Notes under the pieces: model-generated
What the model was told of the DNA's origin: nothing
The model's input: the letters and a program-made list of their open reading frames with translations, nothing else
Database searches by the model: none
IMG/VR virus record: IMGVR_UViG_3300023174_000068
Coordinates: 62,001-126,000 of that record
DNA length: 64,000 bases
Direction: 5' to 3' (one strand)
Source: a virus
Made by a program: the position numbers and the translations under genes
Part shown: positions 1 through 8,293 of the stretch, one piece after another
Layout of the letters: each line of letters starts with the position of its first letter
Position numbering within the stretch: position 1 is the first letter of the stretch

Positions 1-172
1 TACAGAAATCACATATAGGTTTTACTTTATATCCTGATCCATTTGGTAGCATATTAACAGGTATTTTTAATTCTTGATTCGATTTGACACTCAATTTATC
101 ACCGAATTGGTTTATTATTTTCTTTTGATTGTAGTTATTTACATATATAGTTGCGTATTCAGAAGATAGCAT
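1..172 (-). CDS. Homing-endonuclease-like protein, N-terminal part (cut by window edge)
   Basis: An ATG at 172 (minus strand) opens 57 codons that run off the left edge. The segment contains LKIPVNMLPNGSGYKV followed by CDFC. The same pattern (LVIPTELL..GSHYRI..CDTC) occurs in the protein at 24162-24551, so both carry the same N-terminal zinc-finger-like DNA-recognition module, typical of phage homing endonucleases. It is divergently oriented to the TerL C-part and 16 nt from it. That is where the endonuclease of a fractured gene with a split intein would be expected. The catalytic part is outside the window. Confidence 0.6.
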   Translation of the reverse strand, partial: MLSSEYATIYVNNYNQKKIINQFGDKLSVKSNQELKIPVNMLPNGSGYKVKPICDFC

Positions 173-188
173 AATCTATATATAAAAT

Positions 189-626
189 ATGATTAAATCT
201 GTTTTAATAAGGATAATAAAGTTTTTAATAACTTTTATTGAAAGAGTAGAACTGAGAAATTCGTCACTAGACGAAAATGACATCAATAAAAAAATACTAA
301 ATTCTATTAATGTTTTCGGGTTTAAAGTTAGAACTGATGCAGGATATGAAAAATTAACAGATTTGCATATAACCCAACCATATAGGCACTATGTTCTTAA
401 AACAGATGGTTATGAATTATCATGTGCTGATAATCATATAGTCTTTGATAAGGACTATAATGAAGTATTTGTAAAAGATTTGGTGGTGAATGACATAATA
501 CAAACAGAGTCAGGATTACAAAGAGTAATATCTTTAAAGCAGGATAACTTTAAATCATCTATGTTTGACGCAACCGTTAATCATCAAAACCACAGATTTT
601 ACACAAATGGCATACTTTCACACAAT
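189..626 (+). other. C-terminal half of an atypically split intein
   Basis: Residues 1-146 of the TerL ORF form a Hint fold lacking only the first block. They contain VRTDAGYEKLTDLH, block B LSCADNHIVF, the central VVNDIIQTESG, block F around FYTNGI, and block G LSHN followed by the +1 nucleophile T. No block A cysteine is present, so the break falls between blocks A and B, giving a very short N-half and a long C-half. The AceL-TerL split intein, found at the same TerL site, has this architecture. Canonical split inteins break just before block F instead. The first 40 residues (MIKSVLIRIIKFL...) are a non-conserved lead-in. Confidence 0.85.
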
Positions 627-2405
627 ACAATCTCATCGGCAATTTTCATGTTACATAAAATACTATTTGATAATGACAAAAACATTATGATAGTTGCAAA
701 CAAAGGTGACACAGCTGTCGAGATTGTTGATAAAGTAAAATCAATTTATTCACTACTGCCATTTTTTCTAAAACCCGGTGTCAAAACTTGGAATCAAAAA
801 TCTTTAACTTTTGAAAACGGTTGTCGTATCAAAACTTCAGCTAGAACAAAAACACCAGCGATTGGTTTTACTATTGATGTGCTCTATTTAGATGAGTTTG
901 CCCATATTCCATCAAATATCATTGAACCATACTACACGGCGGCTTTTCCAACTACAGCGGCGGTTCAGAACTCAAAAATAATTATAACATCAACTCCAAA
1001 TGGAATGAATCTATTTCACAGGCTACTTACAGATGCTGAAAGACCAGAAGGTGATCCGCAAAAAAACAACTATAAACCAATGCGGGTTTATTGGTACCAA
1101 GTTCCTGGAAGATTCGTTACCTACATTAGATTAAATTCACATAAACTATGGGATAACAAGTTAACGAAAGAAGATGTGTTAGAACAATGTAGGGAAAAAT
1201 TTGAAATGCGAACAAAAGTAGAAATGATTTGGAATTCTGATTTACAAAAAGACATCATTTGTGTTTATAATAATGAGCACTGCTCTGATGACGAAGTAAA
1301 ATCAACTATGATAAAGACCGAGAACAGAGAAATTTCAATTAGGTTAATTTCAGAAGTCACTACCTGGAAAGAAGAAGCTATCAAGGATATTGGAGGCGAA
1401 GACGCCTTTAATCAGGAATATGGTCTAAGGTTTATAAACGAATCTAAATCCTTATTAAATGAATCCATTATCGATGAGCTATTGAGGAGTAAGAAAAATT
1501 ATATTTTTGAGGAGATTGCTGAATTTGAGAGGATTAAGTTTGATTATTCAGACTTAAAATGGATAGATGATGAAGAAATTTATTTACCAATAAAAAGAAA
1601 GGATTACAAAATTGTAATATCTGTTGACTTAGCCGAAGGTCTAGGTCAAGATTACTCCGTAATTAACATTTTCAAAGTTGGCGTAAAACCAACGGATTTA
1701 ATAGAACTTCAAAAGGCTAAATACGAATCGATTGTTGATTTTTTTAGATTAGAACAAATTGGAATTTATCGAAGCAATATTATTTCAATAAAACAAGTAG
1801 CAGAACTTCTTTATCTACTAGCCTTCGAATTTTTTAATCCAGAAAATGTCAAAATTGTTTTAGAGTTAAACAACTATGGCAATACGCTGCTTGCAGAAAT
1901 GCCCCACGTCTTTGAAGGAAATAATGATTACGGTTCCTCAATTTTTATGAGATATAAACACAGAATTGATTCAAATGAAGAAAAAGTAGGTCTCAAAGTC
2001 GGTGAGAATAAAAATATTTTAGTCAAAGACTATCAGGACCTTATGTTGTCAAAATCATTTTATATAAACAACGAAGACACTATTAGAGAAATAACAACTT
2101 TTGTCAAGCACACAACCACTGCTGGAAATACAAGATATGCAGCAGATCACGGTCATGATGATTGTGTTATGACGATAGTCAACTCAACTTCGGTGTTCAA
2201 AAAACCAGAGTTTAGAGAAATCGTGGATGAATGGGCATCAAAAAATTTAGATAGAGAAAAATTAGACCACATTAATGAAATTCTAAAAAAAATTGACTTT
2301 GTAGAAGGCGTTGATTATTCAACATTTATAGAGACTAAAAATGCAATTAGATTAAAAAAATCTATGAGTAACCCAAATATAAATAACTGGTTTAAAAGGG
2401 ATTAA
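189..2405 (+). CDS. Terminase large subunit (gp17-like), C-terminal part preceded by a split-intein C-half
   Basis: This is the packaging motor ATPase/nuclease. Residues 147 onward match T4 gp17 immediately after the Walker A lysine: T147 would be the T of GKT, followed by the ATPase core. Walker B is VLYLDE at 231-236, the coupling motif TSTPNG at 267-272, and the nuclease part carries VDLAEG (D480) and a C-terminal DHGHDD. The N-terminal domain and the rest of Walker A are absent, so this ORF alone cannot be a working ATPase. Residues 1-146 are an intein C-half ending in HN, directly before T147. The N-terminal half must be encoded upstream of the window. The promoter-like TATATATAAAA at 177-187 abuts the ATG. 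Its stop region overlaps the 3' end of the convergent clpS by 4 nt. Confidence 0.93.
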   Translation: MIKSVLIRIIKFLITFIERVELRNSSLDENDINKKILNSINVFGFKVRTDAGYEKLTDLHITQPYRHYVLKTDGYELSCADNHIVFDKDYNEVFVKDLVVNDIIQTESGLQRVISLKQDNFKSSMFDATVNHQNHRFYTNGILSHNTISSAIFMLHKILFDNDKNIMIVANKGDTAVEIVDKVKSIYSLLPFFLKPGVKTWNQKSLTFENGCRIKTSARTKTPAIGFTIDVLYLDEFAHIPSNIIEPYYTAAFPTTAAVQNSKIIITSTPNGMNLFHRLLTDAERPEGDPQKNNYKPMRVYWYQVPGRFVTYIRLNSHKLWDNKLTKEDVLEQCREKFEMRTKVEMIWNSDLQKDIICVYNNEHCSDDEVKSTMIKTENREISIRLISEVTTWKEEAIKDIGGEDAFNQEYGLRFINESKSLLNESIIDELLRSKKNYIFEEIAEFERIKFDYSDLKWIDDEEIYLPIKRKDYKIVISVDLAEGLGQDYSVINIFKVGVKPTDLIELQKAKYESIVDFFRLEQIGIYRSNIISIKQVAELLYLLAFEFFNPENVKIVLELNNYGNTLLAEMPHVFEGNNDYGSSIFMRYKHRIDSNEEKVGLKVGENKNILVKDYQDLMLSKSFYINNEDTIREITTFVKHTTTAGNTRYAADHGHDDCVMTIVNSTSVFKKPEFREIVDEWASKNLDREKLDHINEILKKIDFVEGVDYSTFIETKNAIRLKKSMSNPNINNWFKRD

Positions 2406-2686
2406 GAATTAGCTTCCATAGTCGCAGAAAGACCACTATTTCTTAATTTAGACTTCATTTCTGAAATTGTATCAAAGTCTCCATATTTTACGTCGCACTT
2501 ACCTTTAAAATGTACAATATGAGCACATTGATTAGCCTGTTCATATTCGTGTCCACAGTGTTTTACCAGACAATTAATAACATGGTCAAAGGTATTGTAG
2601 TCATCATTGTGTAAAACCAATCGATAAGGCTTAGAGAGTATCTCGTCTACTTTACTCTGTGATTTCTTTTTTGTGATCGTTTCCAT
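2402..2686 (-). CDS. clpS: ClpS-like adaptor protein
   Basis: This 94-residue protein matches the ClpS fold. LVLHNDDYNTFDHVINCL corresponds to the ClpS motif LxNDDYTPMEFV, whose Asp/Asn residues bind N-degron alpha-amino groups. The central AHIVHFKGK corresponds to the HxxG helix that forms the hydrophobic pocket. ClpS hands N-end-rule substrates to ClpA/ClpC for the ClpP protease. The extra N-terminus (about 20 residues, Lys/Ser rich) is usual for ClpS. A ClpP homologue is encoded at 58751-59407, so this phage may both supply and steer a Clp protease. The upstream region is A-rich with TATATA and no Shine-Dalgarno sequence. Confidence 0.88.
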   Translation of the reverse strand: METITKKKSQSKVDEILSKPYRLVLHNDDYNTFDHVINCLVKHCGHEYEQANQCAHIVHFKGKCDVKYGDFDTISEMKSKLRNSGLSATMEANS

Positions 2687-2703
2687 GTTTTTTTTTATAT
2701 ATT

Positions 2704-3246
2704 TTAGTTATTAAAAGTTTTAGTTATTTTAGAGACCACGTCAACAATAGTAACTTGGCAATTTTGAGATAAAGCCCACTCTTCAAACCTGGGCAAATGT
2801 GCCTCTCTATCGTCATACATCACAAATATTTCGGGTTTAATCCTTTCTATTAGGTTTTCAAAAAGGCGTGTTTTAAATAAAAACGTATCTGTCCCAAAGT
2901 TAAGATAAATTTCATCAAAAGACAAATTATGACTGTCTAAAATTAACTGAACTTGTTTTCTTAAGGGTTCAATTCTACCAGTCGCCATAATTAGATAAGT
3001 AGAATCTTTTGAAACTTCCTCTAGATATTTCTGATAAACCCATTCATTTACCGGTATATCAAACACCGATAAATCCAGGCTTTCAGGCTTAGACCACCAA
3101 CCGGTGTATGGCCAGTTCCACTTTTCTGGATTATTCGGGTATCGAGTAATCATTTTTTCTCTCCATATTCTTCGCCCACTTTCTTCCGTTGGAGTAAGGC
3201 AAAGAGTATCATCGAAATCAAAAGAAACCAGTCGTCTATAGTTCAT
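2704..3246 (-). CDS. HAD-superfamily phosphatase (Swiss-Army-Knife RNA-repair-like)
   Basis: HAD motif I is SFDFDDTL at residues 8-15 with both catalytic aspartates, motif II is MATGR, and motif IV is MYDDREAH. The cap-less 180-residue layout and the Trp-rich segment (WNWPYTGWWSKP) before the second motif resemble the HAD domain of Swiss-Army-Knife RNA repair proteins. A role in nucleic-acid end healing is possible but only inferred from that resemblance. It follows clpS in the same direction with a 17-nt gap and probably shares its transcript. Confidence 0.75.
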   Translation of the reverse strand: MNYRRLVSFDFDDTLCLTPTEESGRRIWREKMITRYPNNPEKWNWPYTGWWSKPESLDLSVFDIPVNEWVYQKYLEEVSKDSTYLIMATGRIEPLRKQVQLILDSHNLSFDEIYLNFGTDTFLFKTRLFENLIERIKPEIFVMYDDREAHLPRFEEWALSQNCQVTIVDVVSKITKTFNN

Positions 3247-3305
3247 ATAAATTTTTATTTAAAAAGAGAATCTTTTTTCTATATATAATAAAAAAAGAAA
3301 GTTTT

Positions 3306-3728
3306 ATGTCTGTAAAAATTGATTTAAAGACCGGTTTAATTTTATTATTACTTCTGTTTTGCATTGTTTTCTTTTCAATGTGGTATCTCAAAGGTAGTGA
3401 TTCGGCTTCTAAAAGAGAACTTAAAAGGCTCAAAACGGAATATAAAAATCTCCAAAAAAGTAGAGATTCATTGGATCAAGTAAATATCATGTTAAAAGAT
3501 AATTTCAATGATTATCAAAATAAAATTGACCAAAGGGATTCAAAAATACAATCAATAGAATATCAACTATCTCAAGCTAAAATCGATTTGTCTCAATCTA
3601 AAAAAGATCTCAGTGATATGAAAACTGAATTAACAAAGACTAGAAAAAGAGTTGAAGACTTAAAGAAAAATCCAATTAATAGGGAAGGGGATAATCTAAT
3701 TGAATCATTAAAAGAAAAATTAAAATAA
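3306..3728 (+). CDS. Membrane-anchored coiled-coil protein (spanin-like candidate)
   Basis: This 140-residue protein has one N-terminal transmembrane segment (LILLLLLFCIVFFSMWYL, about residues 12-29) and then roughly 100 residues of charged heptad-like sequence rich in Lys, Asp, Gln and Ser. That architecture (inner-membrane anchor, periplasmic coiled coil) is that of an inner-membrane spanin such as Rz. It is followed 1 nt later by a second exported coiled-coil protein, which supports a two-gene lysis accessory unit. The function is inferred from topology and pairing only. A TATATATAAT element lies about 16 nt upstream. Confidence 0.6.
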   Translation: MSVKIDLKTGLILLLLLFCIVFFSMWYLKGSDSASKRELKRLKTEYKNLQKSRDSLDQVNIMLKDNFNDYQNKIDQRDSKIQSIEYQLSQAKIDLSQSKKDLSDMKTELTKTRKRVEDLKKNPINREGDNLIESLKEKLK

Positions 3729-3729
3729 T

Positions 3730-4227
3730 ATGAGAAAGATATTTACAATAGTTTTAATACTTATTAGTTTTGTCTCTTTTAGCCAAAACGGTTACCCAAA
3801 ATTATCGACCGACTCCACTGGGAAAAAAATTGTTATTTTTTCTTATGAACAGGCTCAGAAAATAGACAATAACCTAGAAATTATCAAATTATTAGAAAAA
3901 GCAGGAACAGAATGTGATAGTTTGAACCTAAAATATATCAAAGTCATTAATGAACTTGAAAACCAAAATAAACTACTTAACTCAGGTTCCGATCTGTTAA
4001 AGAGTCAAATAGTGGATAAAAATTCTCAAATTGAAAATTTAAAACAACAGATTTCCAATTGCGAAACAAATAATGCCGACTGTGATTCTCAAATAAAACT
4101 AAAAGAGGATCAAATCTTGACACTTAAAGATGAACTAAAAACCGTTAAAAGGAAAAGAAATATAGCCTATGGGGCTGGTATACTTGGAGTTTTAGCTACT
4201 ACTTTTCTGTTTTTTGCATTGAAATAA
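3730..4227 (+). CDS. Exported coiled-coil protein with C-terminal membrane segment
   Basis: The N-terminus MRKIFTIVLILISFVSFSQ is a clear signal peptide with the SFSQ ending common in Bacteroidetes. A periplasmic domain follows, with two pairs of cysteines around a coiled coil (residues about 60-140). A C-terminal hydrophobic helix (YGAGILGVLATTFLFFALK) reaches the last residue. It starts 1 nt after the preceding membrane coiled-coil gene, so the two are probably coupled and may act together in envelope disruption. I do not recognise a named family. Confidence 0.55.
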   Translation: MRKIFTIVLILISFVSFSQNGYPKLSTDSTGKKIVIFSYEQAQKIDNNLEIIKLLEKAGTECDSLNLKYIKVINELENQNKLLNSGSDLLKSQIVDKNSQIENLKQQISNCETNNADCDSQIKLKEDQILTLKDELKTVKRKRNIAYGAGILGVLATTFLFFALK

Positions 4228-4242
4228 AATTGGTTTTTTTAT

Positions 4243-4254
4243 TTAATATATAAA
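4243..4254 (+). promoter_or_regulatory. TTAATATATAAA promoter-like element
   Basis: One of many copies of the directional AT motif TTAATATATAA. This copy lies 26 nt upstream of the start at 4281 in an otherwise A-rich leader. It is the proposed phage late promoter core. Confidence 0.45.
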
Positions 4255-4280
4255 ACATAAAAAAAAATTACAAATAGAAA

Positions 4281-4922
4281 ATGAAACACATTAGAACATT
4301 TGAAAGTTATCGTATCAAAAAAAACAGAGAGGAGATTATTAAAGAATCCGTTCTTCAAGTTAACGATATTTACAAAGTTAAGACTATGGTTGATATACCA
4401 CAGTCTTTGATTAACGCTTATGTTAAAAAGGTAAAAGATACAACCGGAAAAAACCTGAGACAATTTTTCGGAGATGTCGATATCGCAGAAGAAATCATTA
4501 AGTATATTAACTTAAACAATCTGGATATTGAAAAAATACCATCGAACATTTTAATGGGAGGGTCGCAAGACCAAGTTCAAATTCAATCAACTGAAGAGGC
4601 TCCTGAAACTGAAGAGGCTACTGAAAAGACTGAAGAGGCTCCTGAAACTGAAGAGGCTACTGAAAAGACTGAAGAGGCTCCTGAAACTGAAGAGGCTCCT
4701 GAAAAGACTGAAGAGCCAGCTCAAGGTCAAGCTCAAAGCCAATCTCAATCACAGGTGAAGCCAGAAGACAAAGAATTCGAAGAGCCAAATGCCGAAGAAG
4801 GTCAGTCTAAAGAAGAAGAAGGTCAGTCTAAAGAAGAAGGTCAGTCTAAAGAAGAAGGTCAGTCTAAAGAAGAAGAAGGTCAGTCTAAAGAAGAAGGAAC
4901 CGAAGAACTTCCAGCTGAGTAA
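4281..4922 (+). CDS. Putative internal head protein with acidic tandem repeats
   Basis: The N-terminus MKHIRTFESYRIKK followed by IIKES matches the capsid-targeting-like segment shared by many proteins here, with a possible IxE cleavage site. Residues up to about 95 look globular. The rest is low complexity: repeats of TEEAPETEEATEK, a Gln/Ser stretch, then five GQSKEE(E) units, all strongly acidic. T4 core proteins packaged with DNA also include very acidic, cleavable species. No enzymatic motif is seen. The nucleotide repeats make copy-number variation likely. Confidence 0.6.
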   Translation: MKHIRTFESYRIKKNREEIIKESVLQVNDIYKVKTMVDIPQSLINAYVKKVKDTTGKNLRQFFGDVDIAEEIIKYINLNNLDIEKIPSNILMGGSQDQVQIQSTEEAPETEEATEKTEEAPETEEATEKTEEAPETEEAPEKTEEPAQGQAQSQSQSQVKPEDKEFEEPNAEEGQSKEEEGQSKEEGQSKEEGQSKEEEGQSKEEGTEELPAE

Positions 4923-4998
4923 TATTTGAACCCAACGAGTTAAAGTTTAATATAAACTAGTTGATTTTTAATAATATCATTATAAATAATAAAAAGAT

Positions 4999-5652
4999 AT
5001 GAAAAAAATAATCAACTGGTTGGCTTTGACATCAATCATATTAATCGCTTTCTACTTTTCTAAAAGACCATCAGAAACCGAATCAACGTCAACAGATTTA
5101 GTGTCAATAGACAGCCATCATTCACAAGAAGCATTGGATTACTATAAAGAAATATGTCTTCGTGATGAATACGGTGGTGTAAATAAAGCGTTCAAATGGA
5201 AAAGAGACGTTAAAATCTATGTTCATGGATCTTGTCCTCAATACATGATGGATGAATTAGATAAAATTGTGAAAGACCTCAATGAAATTATTAATACGAT
5301 TGAAATCAAGATTGTAAAAAATCGTAGTGAAGCAAACACATTTATTTTCTTAGGCTCAAAAGAAGGGTTCAAAACTTTATATCCACAAATTCAAGAAGAA
5401 AATCTAAGAGGAAATTGGGGATATTTTGAAGTATATCCTTCGTCTGGATCTGTAATGTATGTTGAAATGGTTGGGTCTGGTGATGATACAATTTCACAAA
5501 AAAGTATTTTACGAGAAGAACTTACACAATCATTAGGATTTTTTAATGATTCAGAAAAATATCCAGAAAGCATTTTCTATCAAAATTCAAATAGTAACAC
5601 AGAATATGCACCTATTGATAGAGAAGTGATTGATATTTTATATAATAACTAA
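4999..5652 (+). CDS. Exported DUF2927-like protein
   Basis: Residues 1-20 (MKKIINWLALTSIILIAFYF) are a signal anchor. The C-terminal part carries ILREELTQSLGFFNDS, then YPESIFYQ and a YAPIDREVIDILY ending, the pattern of the DUF2927 family. Those proteins have a glutamate-rich REELTQ motif suggestive of a degenerate zinc-protease site and are usually secreted. A periplasmic or cell-surface role is inferred. It is followed by the gene at 5687 with a promoter-like TAATATATAC between them. Confidence 0.6.
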   Translation: MKKIINWLALTSIILIAFYFSKRPSETESTSTDLVSIDSHHSQEALDYYKEICLRDEYGGVNKAFKWKRDVKIYVHGSCPQYMMDELDKIVKDLNEIINTIEIKIVKNRSEANTFIFLGSKEGFKTLYPQIQEENLRGNWGYFEVYPSSGSVMYVEMVGSGDDTISQKSILREELTQSLGFFNDSEKYPESIFYQNSNSNTEYAPIDREVIDILYNN

Positions 5653-5686
5653 ATTATTTAAATATAAGAATAATATATACTTAAGT

Positions 5687-6067
5687 ATGAAAAGACTTAA
5701 GTTATTTGAGGCCTTTGTCGACGCCTTAGAATTTGTTAACGACGGACGCAGAGGTGAATGTAATTTATACCAAATCTGGACCAAACTAGGTGGTAGATTT
5801 AGTTTTAACAGTAGAGAAATAAATCTTCTAGATTTCACAAAAGTCGGTATTAGAAAACCTCTAATTCCAGTGGCAATAAGTCAAGATTTTGATGGCAAAA
5901 TGTGTATACTTGATTCAATATACATTTCGGGTTCTAATTTATTTGGCCGAGTTATTATAGATTCATCAGTGGGTAAAAAAATTAAGTCGTTTCCACTAGA
6001 ATTGATAAACATAGACAGATCAGAAGAGCATTTGTCTATGTTCAACAAATTAGAACAAAAGATATGA
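5687..6067 (+). CDS. Putative internal protein, 3' end apparently frameshifted
   Basis: The start MKRLKLFEAFVDALEF was chosen over an ATG 57 nt upstream because it restores the shared capsid-targeting-like N-terminus and sits just after TAATATATAC. The body contains IWTKLGGRFSFNSREINLLDF and a beta-rich end. After the stop at 6065-6067 a second frame continues with well-formed coding sequence (YEVGKDENHKEK, then LLVVDADYDVYAQIGKFS) to a stop at 6156-6158. Loss of one A from the CAAAAG run near 6056-6061 would fuse the two. So the intact protein is probably about 30 residues longer, or this copy is mutated or mis-sequenced. Confidence 0.6.
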   Translation: MKRLKLFEAFVDALEFVNDGRRGECNLYQIWTKLGGRFSFNSREINLLDFTKVGIRKPLIPVAISQDFDGKMCILDSIYISGSNLFGRVIIDSSVGKKIKSFPLELINIDRSEEHLSMFNKLEQKI

Positions 6068-6150
6068 AGTTGGCAAAGACGAAAATCACAAAGAAAAAAC
6101 GCTTTTAGTGGTTGATGCTGACTATGATGTTTATGCACAAATAGGTAAGT

Positions 6151-6762
6151 TTAGCTAATAGGGCAATGACTAGCTGAGTAGATATATTTCCAATCCCTTT
6201 TAATATTAACACCCAAAGATTCAGCTGTTGTAATAATATCTTCTAGGCACTCGGAGTCAGCACCACCTACGATAGTAACTTCTTTACCTTTTAACTTTTG
6301 AAGTAAGTTATACAATTTAACGGGACATTGAAACCACTGATGATTGTTTCCAATGAATACTATAATAGTACCTTCTTCTGTTGGAAAATACTGACCTTTA
6401 CTTAGAGTCTTTTCTTGAGACTTAATCTGTTGATAAACTTCTTTACTTAGAATCTTTTTATAAAATTCAACATCAACATCATAGTTATATCTTTTTTCAA
6501 TAATATCCTTTTGATTTGGGAAATTATAAATATCATTATGATCTGGGACATCTGGATTATGGTCATATAGATAATCTTTATCCGGATTCTTACCATGGAC
6601 ATGATTATCAAATATTTGATAAACATCAGTAAAGTTATTACAATACTTTTTCAACTCATTTAAATACATTTCACTAAAGAACTTCTTAAATGACTTTTGA
6701 ACATCTACAATTACTAATATAGATTCATTTTGAAACTTTTCGAATTTTTTAATACAAACCAT
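6151..6762 (-). CDS. Isochorismatase-like cysteine hydrolase
   Basis: The fold signature is ILVIVDVQKSF with the catalytic Asp at residue 20, and VGGADSECLEDIITTAESLGV with the nucleophile candidate Cys172 and the usual helix following. The family includes nicotinamidases and isochorismatases. The substrate cannot be read from the sequence, though nicotinamide/NAD metabolism is a natural guess with a NADAR protein at 16461-16961. Unusually, the first strand is preceded by MVCIKKFEKFQNES, the capsid-targeting-like segment, so the enzyme may be packaged into the head. Confidence 0.72.
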   Translation of the reverse strand: MVCIKKFEKFQNESILVIVDVQKSFKKFFSEMYLNELKKYCNNFTDVYQIFDNHVHGKNPDKDYLYDHNPDVPDHNDIYNFPNQKDIIEKRYNYDVDVEFYKKILSKEVYQQIKSQEKTLSKGQYFPTEEGTIIVFIGNNHQWFQCPVKLYNLLQKLKGKEVTIVGGADSECLEDIITTAESLGVNIKRDWKYIYSASHCPIS

Positions 6763-6861
6763 TAACTATATATAAAATCAATTTTAATATCTCTTTTTAT
6801 CTTACTACAAAGAGGTTGTAAATTAGTTTTTGTTTATTTTGCTAACCCTTTTAATTAAAAA

Positions 6862-7236
6862 TTATGTTATCACCGCACTGACCTCGTATCCAGCGATTGT
6901 AAAGTCTATTGTCATATATTCTTCATGTTTTTCTGGATGTTCAAAAAAGTCAACTACTACCGAATATTCTATATCATTTATTTCTGGTATGAACTTGCGT
7001 ATCTGCTGAATTAAATCTGATTGTATTGCATCGGCGGATAATCTGGTCTCATGTAGCAACTCTACTAAATCGGAACCTAATTCAGGATTAGCCAATACGT
7101 CACCTTTATTAGTGAATATAATCATTTCCCATTTCTGTATGATAACTCTCACCACATCATCTTCGATTATTTCAGTGTTTCGAAATTTAGGATGACCTTT
7201 GTATCTAATATAAAAATCTATAAAACTTGATTCCAT
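6862..7236 (-). CDS. Baseplate wedge protein (gp25/GPW-like)
   Basis: This 124-residue protein has the gp25 signature: EMIIFTNKGDVLANPELGSDLVELL in the middle, then an amphipathic helix with a conserved Arg-Ile-Pro-like region (IRKFIPEINDIEYSV). gp25 is the core baseplate wedge subunit of contractile tails that binds gp6/gp7 and initiates the sheath. The length equals the T4 protein (132 residues) closely. ATTTATATATAA on the minus strand (7241-7252) lies just before the start. Confidence 0.85.
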   Translation of the reverse strand: MESSFIDFYIRYKGHPKFRNTEIIEDDVVRVIIQKWEMIIFTNKGDVLANPELGSDLVELLHETRLSADAIQSDLIQQIRKFIPEINDIEYSVVVDFFEHPEKHEEYMTIDFTIAGYEVSAVIT

Positions 7237-7255
7237 TAAGTTATATATAAATATA

Positions 7256-8227
7256 CTAACTCTCAGATACTGCTTCTCGGAGTTTTCCTATTACACTCAT
7301 CGCCAGAACTATTGGGTCTAATGAAGTTTCGATTTTTGGATGATATTCAGAGACAATAAAATTACACTGGAATAGTTTATCTATTTTGACACCTCTTTCA
7401 ATAGCATGGTCTATAAAAGGCTTTCCTAAAATATTTAACATATCGTCAATTTTTTCTGGTCCAAATTTTGAGTTAACAAAATGGTATATTTTTTCGTAAT
7501 CGTTTTGATTGTCGAATATGGCCGAGAATAACTCTTCTTTTAATCGGTTTGACACGCTGGTGCCCAAAGAATCTTGGTGCCCAGTTGTCAAGAAATCCTG
7601 TAAGTGAACTAATGTTTTTCTTAAATCTGGGAAGTTTTTTTTAACAATATTGACAATGTCCTGTTTTGGTAAAGTTTTATTTTCATCTAGTAGTATAACA
7701 TCTCTTATTCTTAAAAAAATTTGTTGTTGAATATATTTTTCTTCTTCGACATTGAGACAATCAAAATTAATCTGAGGAATTCTGGACTTTATACCATCGG
7801 AAATCTTATGAATGTGATTAGTAGTTATTATAAATCGAACATTTTTATTGTATTTCTCGATGAAGGCCTTAAAGGCATCTTGAAACTGAGCGGATACTCT
7901 TTCAAACTCATCTAAAAAAACATATTTCATATCTGATTCAGCGTCCATAATAGAAGAGAACTTGCAAAAATCGTCAATTTTATTTCTTAAAACATCTATT
8001 GATGTAAATAGTGAAGAATTTAACTCAAGATGTGGTTTACTTTTATCATACTTACCAATAAGAATTCGAGCTAAAGTCGTTTTACCAGTACCATAGTGGC
8101 CATAAAATATAAAATTATTCGGCACGCCGTTTGTGAAATACTCACGAATTCTTGGCAACAAAACCATATCGTCTAACGTTTTTGGTCGCCATTTTTCCCA
8201 TAAAAGTAACTGGTTTACTGAACTCAT
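7256..8227 (-). CDS. Clamp loader large subunit (gp44-like AAA+ ATPase)
   Basis: Walker A is FYGHYGTGKTT, Walker B YVFLDEFERV, sensor 1 FIITTN and the arginine finger region GIKSRIPQ, all in clamp-loader order. It opens the sliding clamp (43565-44341) onto primed DNA for the polymerase. I place the start at 8227 (MSSVNQLLLWEKWRPKTLDD) rather than at 8242. The five extra codons fall in the GTATATAAAC promoter-like element, and relatives begin just before the W-E-K-W-R-P motif. The small clamp-loader subunit (gp62) is not recognisable nearby. Confidence 0.9.
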   Translation of the reverse strand: MSSVNQLLLWEKWRPKTLDDMVLLPRIREYFTNGVPNNFIFYGHYGTGKTTLARILIGKYDKSKPHLELNSSLFTSIDVLRNKIDDFCKFSSIMDAESDMKYVFLDEFERVSAQFQDAFKAFIEKYNKNVRFIITTNHIHKISDGIKSRIPQINFDCLNVEEEKYIQQQIFLRIRDVILLDENKTLPKQDIVNIVKKNFPDLRKTLVHLQDFLTTGHQDSLGTSVSNRLKEELFSAIFDNQNDYEKIYHFVNSKFGPEKIDDMLNILGKPFIDHAIERGVKIDKLFQCNFIVSEYHPKIETSLDPIVLAMSVIGKLREAVSES

Positions 8228-8293
8228 AATGTTTATATACAAATAAATTACAAAAGTTAAATTTAGAAGACCTCTGAAATTATATATAGTTCA

